Source of the DNA: CAZGSD01 sp964528305
GTDB lineage: Bacteria > Patescibacteriota > Gracilibacteria > UBA1369
Assembly: GCA_964528305.1 (NCBI GenBank)
Contig: CAZGSD010000001.1
Coordinates: forward strand, 124,001-188,000
Reading direction: 5' to 3'
Length of the DNA stretch: 64,000 nucleotides
The notes under the pieces were generated by a model. It made no database searches. It was not told where the DNA came from and was given only the letters and a program-made list of their open reading frames with translations. This document shows positions 33,896-41,562 of the stretch, piece after piece (within the stretch, counting starts at the first letter, position 1; every line of letters starts with the position of its first letter). A program made the translations under genes and the position numbers.

Positions 33896-34519
33896 ATGGA
33901 AAATCTATTAACCGAAAAACAGGAGGCCTTACTGAATTTTATTGAGTCATATCAGATGGCACATGGAGGCTCCCCTACTTTGCGCGAAATGAGAGAGTAT
34001 TTTGGAGTCAGTTCAGATAATAGTATTTTGAAATTATTGAAAGCTTTAGAGGAAAAAGGTCGCATTGAAAAAGATGAACGTCATCGCGGAATAAGGTTAC
34101 TTTCCAATATTAGAGAAAAATTAGAAAGTGCCTCCTTGCGACTGCCAATACTGGGGAGCATCCCCGCTGGTAGACCAGTGGATGCCCAGGAACAGATTGA
34201 TGGATATATGGCTGTGGGAGAAGAAATGGTTTTACCAGGTAAACAATCGTTTTTGCTGAGAGTTACCGGCAATAGCATGATAGATGTGGGGATTTACGAG
34301 GGCGATTTGTTGATTGTTTGTTCTGAACAGAAACCTAGAATCGGTGACGTGGTAGCGGCCTTGGTTGATGGTCAAAGCACTGTCAAAACTTACATTGTGC
34401 GCGACGGTAAAGTGGTTTTGAAAGCTGAGAACAAAGAATATGAAGATATTTATCCGGAGAATGAATTATGTATTCAAGGTGTAGTGACGGGTTTATTCCG
34501 ATATTACAAACGGCGGTGA
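33896..34519 (+). CDS. lexA: SOS repressor LexA
   Basis: 207 residues. An N-terminal winged helix (1-70, SPTLREMREYFGVSS) binds DNA. The C-terminal S24 domain shows the Ala91-Gly92 self-cleavage bond in ILGSIPAGRP, the catalytic Ser127 in GNSMID and Lys164 in TVKTYI. RecA filaments trigger self-cleavage and release the DNA-damage genes. The promoter contains a palindrome in its spacer. Downstream on the same strand are two small ORFs, mutS and mutL, which may share its control. Confidence 0.96.
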   Translation: MENLLTEKQEALLNFIESYQMAHGGSPTLREMREYFGVSSDNSILKLLKALEEKGRIEKDERHRGIRLLSNIREKLESASLRLPILGSIPAGRPVDAQEQIDGYMAVGEEMVLPGKQSFLLRVTGNSMIDVGIYEGDLLIVCSEQKPRIGDVVAALVDGQSTVKTYIVRDGKVVLKAENKEYEDIYPENELCIQGVVTGLFRYYKRR

Positions 34520-34621
34520 ATAGGAGTGATTGAGTAGAGATAAATTTTAGGAGAGGGAAAAGGGTCTATTTGGACGCGCTATTTAAACAGCTTATTTAAT
34601 TTACAATTTAATTTTACCAAT

Positions 34622-34780
34622 ATGTTAAAAATCACCATTACCAGAACTCCAACTGTTAGACTTTTTGATCGCATGCCTATGCCGAGGGGGCGCGTACGCA
34701 GCATCGGCATCTCACGTCCGAGATTGGTGGCGATTCCTGTGGGTGGAAGTTTTCAGAGGCGAGTGGCTAGGATACGTTAG
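34622..34780 (+). CDS. Small basic protein between lexA and mutS, unknown
   Basis: 52 codons from ATG 34622 to TAG, rich in Arg (about a quarter of the residues) with the pattern MPMPRGRVRSIGISRPR. No family recognised. It could be a small nucleic-acid-binding protein. Codon bias cannot separate it well from chance at this length, but it lies on the same strand and in order with lexA and the next ORF. Confidence 0.35.
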   Translation: MLKITITRTPTVRLFDRMPMPRGRVRSIGISRPRLVAIPVGGSFQRRVARIR

Positions 34781-34836
34781 AGCGCACAGGGCTACGGTAT
34801 TAACAAACTTTATCAAAATATTAACCAATCAACATT

Positions 34837-35040
34837 ATGACAGCTACACAATTTAGAAAAGTATTGCAGGATTTAACCAGCGCTGAGAAACGCCGGCTGG
34901 TGATACGGGTGGAGGCTGACGGTTGGCAGCGTGGACTGGATAAGTCCCGTGAATTGATAAGTAAAATGGAAAGAGAGATGCGTATACAAAAATTAGAGTT
35001 GGCGGTGAAGAGGTTGAATTTGAGGAGGGATTGGGTGTGA
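34837..35040 (+). CDS. Small helical basic protein upstream of mutS, unknown
   Basis: 67 residues, highly charged and predicted helical throughout (QFRKVLQDLTSAEKRRLV, then ELISKMEREMRIQKLELAVKRLN). No family recognised. It lies on the same strand between lexA and mutS, so it might be damage-inducible. The amphipathic and coiled pattern favours a real protein. Confidence 0.5.
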   Translation: MTATQFRKVLQDLTSAEKRRLVIRVEADGWQRGLDKSRELISKMEREMRIQKLELAVKRLNLRRDWV

Positions 35041-35176
35041 TGATAATAAATTACTTTAGGATATGCACGTGAATATGCGTGAGGCAATGTTATCTAAAAA
35101 AATCAAATGGCAGGGGGAAGAAATTTTGATATGATTGCTGCACAAATTCATTCAGCAATTTTATCAGCAATTAACA

Positions 35177-38005
35177 ATGGCGGAAATGACTCCCATGATG
35201 CGGCAATATTGGGAAATTAAAAAAGAGGCGGCGGACTGTATACTGTTTTTTCGGCTGGGGGATTTTTATGAGATGTTTGAGCAGGATGCTTTGACTGCCG
35301 CCGAGATGCTCGGCATCACTCTGACTGCCCGTAGCAAAGGCGATAATCGCATCCCCATGTGTGGTATCCCCTATCATTCGGCGGCCGGGTATATAGCTAA
35401 ACTGACACGGGCCGGGCGGAAAGTGGCTATTTGTGAACAGGTGAGCGATCCGAGTTTGCCGGGTATAGTGAAGCGGGAAATTGTGCGGGTGATTACACCC
35501 GGCACCACGGTGGATGAAAATGTACTGGATGATAAAACTTCTAATTATTTATTGGCGCTGGGGTGGACAGGGGGCCGAGATGTGGCAGGTAGTGGAGAGC
35601 CTGTGGGAACATTGTCCGGTGCCAGGTTGCATGGCGCTCTAGCAGATGCCCTGACTGAGGCGGGCCGAGGCGAGCTGATTGGGGCGGGTGACGCGCAAGG
35701 TTGTGGTATTGGCCTGGCCTGGGTGGAAGCTAGTACGGGCGAGTTTTTTACTGAAATTGTCGGTTCTGTAGCGGAGTTGGTTAATGCCTTGAAAAAATAT
35801 CGCCCCAGAGAAGTTATTTATGACCCTGCCGCTGAAAACGAGGGATTCAACTATTTGGTGGCCGAAGCCCGGAAGCATTTTCCCCAAGCTTTTTGGCATG
35901 TAGAACGAGGGCCGGCCGCCGCCATAGAACTGTTGGAAAAGCATTTTGGTGCGGGGCAATCAGGATATGGGCAGCTCTCGGCGGTGGAGCGTGGGGCGGC
36001 CGGCCTGGCTTTGGGATTTTTGTCTGCCACTCAAAAAACACAGCCCGGGGCGGAAAATTTGCGCCATTTAAAAAATTTGGCCCAGCGTCCACAACGTCTG
36101 ATGACCCTAGACGAGAATACCATTGCCCATCTGGAAATTCTGGAAAATGCCCGCGAGAAAAAACTGGAAGGATCTCTGCTCGATATATTGGATAAAACCG
36201 TTACCAGCGCCGGTGGTCGTTTGATCAAAAAACTAATAGTAGAACCACTAGCTGATCTGCAGATTATTGAGAATAGACTAATGATCATAGACTTTTTCCT
36301 GACGCATCAAAATCTGTTGCTGGACATACGCCTGATGCTGAAAAAAGTTATGGATATAGAAAGAATACTGGGCAGACTCAATCTGGGCAGCGGCAATGCC
36401 CGTGATTTGCGTGGACTGATTAATTCTTTTCAGGCCCTGACTGAAATACGTCAAAAACTCGATAGAGAAGCCCCCGTACTGGCTGAAGAAATTGGTAATA
36501 AGATAGATTTGCAAACAGATTTGATGGCGGAATTGGAGAGAGCCATAGTGGATGAGCCGCCTTTTTCCACCAAAGAAGGTGGTTTGATACGACCCGGATT
36601 CCACCCTGAATTGGATGAACTGCGTGGACTATCCCGTGATGGTAAAAATTTTATTGCCGCTTTGCAGGCCAGAGAAATTGAACGCAGTGGGATTAACTCC
36701 CTCAAAGTGAAATTCAATAAAGTTTTTGGATATTACATAGAGATCAGCAATGCCAATTTGGCCCAGGTGCCGCCTGATTATACCCGCAAGCAAACTCTGG
36801 CTAATGCTGAGCGCTTCACCACTCCGGAATTAAAAGAATATGAAGAAAAAATACTGACGGCCGAGGAAAAAATTACCACTTTGGAGGCGCGGCTGTTTGA
36901 GGAATTAAGGCAAAAAGTTTTGCAGAAAACCAGCGAATTGAAAACCAGCGCGGCCGCCAGCGCTTATTTGGATGTGATGAGCGGACTGGCTTTGACCAGC
37001 TGGGAAAATCGCTATGTGCGACCACAATTCACCCCAAATTATGATCTAAAAATCGTGGGCGGCCGCCATCCGGTAATTGAAAAATTGAATCCACAGGATA
37101 AATTTATTCCCAATGACACGATGCTGACAGATGATCAGCGGATGATACTGATTACCGGGCCGAATATGGGAGGCAAATCGACTTTTCTCCGACAAACCGC
37201 CTTGATCGTATTGATGGCCCATCTGGGTATGTATGTGCCGGCGGATAGTGCTGAAATCCCTCTGGTTGATAGAATTTTTACACGGGTGGGAGCGTCGGAC
37301 AATCTGGTCAAGGGACAAAGCACTTTTTGGTTGGAAATGGAGGAAACTGCGACGATTTTAGGCAATGCTACTGAAAAAAGTTTGATTGTGCTGGATGAAA
37401 TTGGGCGAGGCACCTCCACTTTTGATGGGGTGAGTATTGCCTGGGGTATCATGGAGTTTTTGCATGAAAAAGTTCAGGCTAAAACTCTGTTTGCCAGCCA
37501 TTATCATGAATTGATTAAATTGGCGGATACTTTGCCACGGGCGGCTAATTTCAGTGTGAAGGTTGAGGAACATGGGCAGGATGGTGTGACTTTTTTATAC
37601 ACCATCACGCCTGGTGGCATTAATCGCAGTTATGGTATACAGGTGGCCAAACTGGCCGGCCTGCCGGAGGCTGTGATTACCCGGGCCAGGGAGATTTTAC
37701 AGGATTTGGAAAAAGAGCAGATTGGCACGGGGCAGCAAAGTTTCGAGTTTGGGGTGGAGGGCGGTGTGGGCCAAAAGTCTGCGCGCGCAGACTTGGAAAC
37801 TCGAGAGAGCTCTGCGGATGAAAAAGGCCTTTCTGATCAGTTAAAAGATGGCCTAAAGTCTGTGCACACAGACTTTGGTGACCGAGAAATGCCTGTGCGC
37901 AGCCATCGCAGTCTGGAGGAATTGAAAAAACTGGATTTGAATACCTTGACGCCGCTGGAGGCTTTGAATAAATTGCATCACTTAAAAACTCTCAGTAATG
38001 AATAA
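35177..38005 (+). CDS. mutS: DNA mismatch repair protein MutS
   Basis: 942 residues from ATG 35177; a TTG at 35135 would add 14. Domain I has the mismatch-reading FYEMF (Phe-x-Glu). Domains II-IV follow, with an insert in domain II (about 135-180). The ATPase has Walker A GPNMGGKST, an ST-rich N-loop and the DEIGRGTSTFDG Walker B. The C-terminal linker (about 850-905) is unusual: its DNA carries two related palindromes (37775-37794 and 37855-37876). It overlaps mutL by 8 nt. Confidence 0.96.
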   Translation: MAEMTPMMRQYWEIKKEAADCILFFRLGDFYEMFEQDALTAAEMLGITLTARSKGDNRIPMCGIPYHSAAGYIAKLTRAGRKVAICEQVSDPSLPGIVKREIVRVITPGTTVDENVLDDKTSNYLLALGWTGGRDVAGSGEPVGTLSGARLHGALADALTEAGRGELIGAGDAQGCGIGLAWVEASTGEFFTEIVGSVAELVNALKKYRPREVIYDPAAENEGFNYLVAEARKHFPQAFWHVERGPAAAIELLEKHFGAGQSGYGQLSAVERGAAGLALGFLSATQKTQPGAENLRHLKNLAQRPQRLMTLDENTIAHLEILENAREKKLEGSLLDILDKTVTSAGGRLIKKLIVEPLADLQIIENRLMIIDFFLTHQNLLLDIRLMLKKVMDIERILGRLNLGSGNARDLRGLINSFQALTEIRQKLDREAPVLAEEIGNKIDLQTDLMAELERAIVDEPPFSTKEGGLIRPGFHPELDELRGLSRDGKNFIAALQAREIERSGINSLKVKFNKVFGYYIEISNANLAQVPPDYTRKQTLANAERFTTPELKEYEEKILTAEEKITTLEARLFEELRQKVLQKTSELKTSAAASAYLDVMSGLALTSWENRYVRPQFTPNYDLKIVGGRHPVIEKLNPQDKFIPNDTMLTDDQRMILITGPNMGGKSTFLRQTALIVLMAHLGMYVPADSAEIPLVDRIFTRVGASDNLVKGQSTFWLEMEETATILGNATEKSLIVLDEIGRGTSTFDGVSIAWGIMEFLHEKVQAKTLFASHYHELIKLADTLPRAANFSVKVEEHGQDGVTFLYTITPGGINRSYGIQVAKLAGLPEAVITRAREILQDLEKEQIGTGQQSFEFGVEGGVGQKSARADLETRESSADEKGLSDQLKDGLKSVHTDFGDREMPVRSHRSLEELKKLDLNTLTPLEALNKLHHLKTLSNE
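37775..37876. repeat. Two related palindromes inside the mutS C-terminal linker
   Basis: AAGTCTGCGC is followed by its exact complement (20 bp, 37775-37794). AAAGTCTGTG-CA-CACAGACTTT lies at 37855-37876. Both begin with AAGTCTG and end with CAGACTT, and both are read in frame as KS(A/V)(R/H)(A/T)D. They resemble in-frame palindromic elements of the Rickettsia type. Confidence 0.55.
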
Positions 38006-39989
38006 AATAGCCCTGCTGCCAGAACAGCTGATCAATCAAATCGCCGCCGGTGAAGTGGTAGAGCGACCGGCTTCCATAGTCAAAGAAATGCTGGAGAATT
38101 CCGTGGATGCGGGCGCGCGCAAAATCGTGGTGGAAATCGGGAATGGCGGTGTTTCCAGAATCAAAATTACTGATGATGGTTGTGGTATGTCAGAAGAAGA
38201 TTCGCTGCTGGCCTTGCAGCGGCATGCCACTTCCAAGATTCGTTCGCTGGAGGATTTACTGGCTGTGCAGAGCATGGGATTTCGGGGTGAAGCCCTGGCC
38301 AGTATCGCTTCGGTATCTAAATTGACTTTGCGTACGCGCCCACGCGCATCTGAGACTGTGGCCGATTCATCCGGCACGGAAGTCTATGCCGAAGGTGGAA
38401 AAATTCTGCGGGTGCAACCGGCGGGCCTTTCTGCTGGTACGGAAATTGATGTAGTGGATTTGTTTTACAATACTCCGGCGCGTTTTAAATTTTTAAAATC
38501 CATTAGTACTGAATATCAGAATATCCTGGACACAGTGTTGAACGCGGCTCTCAGTTGGCCGGAAATTGCTTTTAAACTGATTAGTGTGGATGAGCAAGGG
38601 GAGATGAAAATACCGCTGGATTTGCCGGCGACGGATGATTGGCTGGTGCGACTGCGGGGAGCGCTGGGCAAAGGCATCAGTGATGATTTGATACCAGTTT
38701 ATTATGGTGGAGTGAATTTGAAAATCAGTGGATTTATAGGTAAGCCAGCCTTGTCACGGGCCAATCGCAGCATGCAGTATTTTTTTGTGAATAATCGTCC
38801 GATCAGCTCGCATGTTTTGTCCTATGCCGTGAAGCAGGCTTATCATTCATTGCTGCCAAAAGAGCGCCATCCAGTGTTTGTGATTAAATTTGATCTGGAT
38901 CCGTCACTGGTCGATGTCAATTGCCACCCCCGCAAGACTGAGGTGAAATTTCGCGATGAGAGAGAGGTCTATCGGGTGCTAAGTATGGCCTGTGGGAAGG
39001 CTTTGGAGGAAGCAGTATTGGCGCCGAAATTTGAGCAGCATAATTTGAATTATTATCAGGAGCGGCGGCCGGGGGCGGTAGGGCCGGTGGGAGTGCGGCC
39101 GGAAGTGCGGGAGTTGAACCCCGTGATAGCCGCGAATTTACCTGCTATGGCGGAAGTAAATGCTGATGTCAGTTATCAGAATGAACAGGTGGTGACATTT
39201 CCACATCCGCCAGAATTTAAAACAGTGGAGGGAGCTCTTAGTGGAAGCCAATTGGGAGGCGTGAATCAGATGAATAGCCAGGCAGAGCAATTATCCTGGC
39301 AGGGACAGGACAGGACAGATGTAGACAGCCCAGAGGATCAGATCAATCAGCCAACACTGACTGTCCTAGGACAGCTTAATAATAGTTTTATATTATGCCA
39401 GCGGGGAAACGATTTGGCTATTGTCGATCAACACGCGGCGCATGAACGCATTCGTTACAATAGTCTGATGGCGGATGGCGCGGATTTGGAACGCGTGATT
39501 CAGCCACTGTTAATGCCCATCAATATTGAGCTCTCCCCTGCTGATATTGCCGTGCTCGATGCTAACAAAACTGTGCTGGATGAGGTGGGTTTGAAATTGG
39601 AACATTTTGGTGGGAATACTTTTGCCATTAGTGAGGTGCCCGGGTTTTTGGTGAAAAGCGACGTGGAAAAACTGCTGCTGGGACTCGTGGATGATTTGCG
39701 CAATAGTGAAGGTAGTTTGCAGGGTCATAAAGGCGATTTATTTGCCCGTAAAGAAAAAATTCTTACCTATATGGCCTGCAGGTCGGCGGTGAAATTTGGC
39801 GACCCTTTGAGCCGCGAAGAAATGGTGGCGCTGGTGGAACAATTGGAAAAAACCACTTTTGGCAATGCCACCTGCCCGCATGGCCGGCCAATTATGGTAG
39901 TGCTGGAAAATGGAGAATTGTGGAGCCGGTTTGGGCGGCGTTATACTGGGTTTTTTGAAAAGGAGAGGTTTGGCGGGGTGAATTGTTGA
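37998..39989 (+). CDS. mutL: DNA mismatch repair protein MutL
   Basis: 663 residues. The N-terminal GHKL ATPase shows IAAGEVVERP, ENSVDAGA, ITDDGCGM and the ATP-lid MGFRGEAL. A middle linker (about 345-455) is disordered. The C-terminal dimer/endonuclease domain has DQHAAHERIRYN (from residue 477), ACRSAVK and CPHGRP. The first motif differs from the active consensus DQHA-x2-E-x4-E in its last residue (Asn), so endonuclease activity is uncertain. It overlaps mutS and the next gene. Confidence 0.95.
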   Translation: MNKIALLPEQLINQIAAGEVVERPASIVKEMLENSVDAGARKIVVEIGNGGVSRIKITDDGCGMSEEDSLLALQRHATSKIRSLEDLLAVQSMGFRGEALASIASVSKLTLRTRPRASETVADSSGTEVYAEGGKILRVQPAGLSAGTEIDVVDLFYNTPARFKFLKSISTEYQNILDTVLNAALSWPEIAFKLISVDEQGEMKIPLDLPATDDWLVRLRGALGKGISDDLIPVYYGGVNLKISGFIGKPALSRANRSMQYFFVNNRPISSHVLSYAVKQAYHSLLPKERHPVFVIKFDLDPSLVDVNCHPRKTEVKFRDEREVYRVLSMACGKALEEAVLAPKFEQHNLNYYQERRPGAVGPVGVRPEVRELNPVIAANLPAMAEVNADVSYQNEQVVTFPHPPEFKTVEGALSGSQLGGVNQMNSQAEQLSWQGQDRTDVDSPEDQINQPTLTVLGQLNNSFILCQRGNDLAIVDQHAAHERIRYNSLMADGADLERVIQPLLMPINIELSPADIAVLDANKTVLDEVGLKLEHFGGNTFAISEVPGFLVKSDVEKLLLGLVDDLRNSEGSLQGHKGDLFARKEKILTYMACRSAVKFGDPLSREEMVALVEQLEKTTFGNATCPHGRPIMVVLENGELWSRFGRRYTGFFEKERFGGVNC

Positions 39990-40018
39990 GATTTGTTACT
40001 AATCTTTTAAAGATTAAA

Positions 40019-40498
40019 ATGATGACGTCAATTTATCAAAATATTGTTGATCTTCTGCAGAAACATCAGATTTCTTACCGAGAATTTGATCATGAGCCTA
40101 TTTTGAATTATGAGGATGCGGAGCGTGAGAAAAAGCGCTTTGCCTGGACTGGAGTGGAAAGCAAGAATGTTTTTTTGAGTGGCTCGGATGGTAAATATTA
40201 TCTTTATGTTACGGTGCAGGGCCAGAAAGTTGATTTCAAGAAATTGAAAGATTGGCTGGGGGTCAAGCTTTCCATAGCTTCCGCCGATGAAGTGATTAAT
40301 GTAATTCACTGTGTACCTGGTTGTGTGGCTCCTTTTGGCTTTGATCAATCGATTATAGTATTAATTGATCCGCTAATTTTTCAGCATGATGACTATTTAT
40401 TTTCACCTGGTGTCACCACCAAAACTATTCAGGCGAATGTTCAGGATTTGAAGAAAATATGGGTGGATTTGCCGAATGAAGTGAAGGAGGTGAAATAA
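40019..40498 (+). CDS. YbaK/ProX-type aminoacyl-tRNA deacylase
   Basis: 159 residues from ATG 40019 (a second Met follows directly; the frame is open from 39983). The YbaK/EbsC fold is recognised by SKNVFLSGSDGKYYLYV, VPGCVAPFG and a closing TKTIQ. Such enzymes hydrolyse mischarged tRNA, mostly Ala- or Cys-tRNA-Pro; the PrdX/ProX subtype is most likely. It follows mutL, possibly in one transcript, and ends at a terminator. Confidence 0.82.
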   Translation: MMTSIYQNIVDLLQKHQISYREFDHEPILNYEDAEREKKRFAWTGVESKNVFLSGSDGKYYLYVTVQGQKVDFKKLKDWLGVKLSIASADEVINVIHCVPGCVAPFGFDQSIIVLIDPLIFQHDDYLFSPGVTTKTIQANVQDLKKIWVDLPNEVKEVK

Positions 40499-40532
40499 AA
40501 AAGAGCCGGATACGATGTAAGCGGCTCTTTTT
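40498..40532 (+). terminator. Terminator after the mutS-mutL-deacylase unit
   Basis: AAAAAGAGCCG (40498-40508) pairs with CGGCTCTTTTT (40522-40532). The stem overlaps the stop codon by its first base. It is probably bidirectional, since the exported-protein gene converges from the right. Confidence 0.85.
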
Positions 40533-40550
40533 AAAATGGGATGTATTAAA

Positions 40551-41483
40551 TTAATATGACAGCAAAAGAGCATCGACTGGGACATTGGTGGTAGCCGTAC
40601 CAGCATCCATGGACTGGAGAGTGACTAATAAATGATCATCCACACCCGCCTGTTCATTGAGCAGCGTGGCTGTGTCTGTAAAGACATGAATTGGATTAGT
40701 GGTATTTTTATCCAATTGCCATGGCCGGTGGAGGGTATAAAGAATTTCGGCATGCCCGGCATCTATATTAACTATGGAGCTAGTTCCACGCATTGGATTA
40801 CCAAAGTTATCCATTAATTCCACGTTCACTCCGCTACCAGGATCTATAGATCCTGTATCACTAACAAAATTAAAGCTGATTTGTCTGATGGAAGCGTAGC
40901 CATTGTCTGTGCTTATATTAAATCCTGCAACACGGTCCTTTGCTGATACAGGACGTGCTCCACTTGGAGAGGTAGAACTGACGTTGATTAAGACTTGGTG
41001 GGGAGAACAATTTATCCAATCAGGATGTAGTGATCCGATGGTATAATGCTCACCGTCCGCCTCCCACCAATGGGTACCAGATTCTCTCAAATAGGATCCT
41101 TCTGGGTATTTGGAGCAAAATGTCGCACCAAGTGTAGTGAGAATTTCTTCTGTACAGCTGTCGTCCACTTCTTTTGTTGAATAGAAATTGGTACCTGTGG
41201 AAATTTTTTCATAACCAAGCCCGGAATCTGGATCAGCATATAGTGGGAAAGTGGGGCTGGTAGCATGTAAATCCCTGACAATACAGACACCTTTATACGG
41301 TGTGTAGGGATTTCTAGAATCAAGCACTTGTTTTAAAATAGGGGCTTTCTGTATTTGCAGCCAATCTCGTAATGACCCTTTGAATAAATCACCATTGGCG
41401 TTGGAGATGAGAACTCCGCCGACGGCGATGGCCAGGACCAGACCGATAATGATATAGAACGTTTTTTTGTTTGCTGATTTCAT
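40551..41483 (-). CDS. Membrane-anchored exported protein, beta-rich, unknown
   Basis: 310 residues. A basic N-terminus and one membrane helix (about 9-27) are followed by an extracellular part rich in Ser, Thr, Asp and Gly. Residues 65-160 contain six Cys, consistent with disulfides, and 180-310 look like a beta-sandwich (VLINVSSTSPSG, FNISTDNGYASIRQISFNFV). A similar anchor plus beta-domain layout is seen in the protein at 45756-46475. The function is unknown; a surface or pilus-like role is possible. Confidence 0.65.
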   Translation of the reverse strand: MKSANKKTFYIIIGLVLAIAVGGVLISNANGDLFKGSLRDWLQIQKAPILKQVLDSRNPYTPYKGVCIVRDLHATSPTFPLYADPDSGLGYEKISTGTNFYSTKEVDDSCTEEILTTLGATFCSKYPEGSYLRESGTHWWEADGEHYTIGSLHPDWINCSPHQVLINVSSTSPSGARPVSAKDRVAGFNISTDNGYASIRQISFNFVSDTGSIDPGSGVNVELMDNFGNPMRGTSSIVNIDAGHAEILYTLHRPWQLDKNTTNPIHVFTDTATLLNEQAGVDDHLLVTLQSMDAGTATTNVPVDALLLSY

Positions 41484-41514
41484 GTGTTTTTTATTTTTGA
41501 TAATTATTTCTTTA

Positions 41515-41542
41515 ATTATACCACCCCCCCCGTGAGCGTCAA
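41515..41542 (-). promoter_or_regulatory. Promoter of the exported protein at 40551-41483
   Basis: On the minus strand TTGACG (41542-41537), a 16-bp spacer containing a run of eight G, and TATAAT (41520-41515). The leader is about 25 nt. A homopolymer in the spacer could vary in length and shift expression. Confidence 0.7.
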
Positions 41543-41562
41543 GATGGATATCCTACTCTGCT

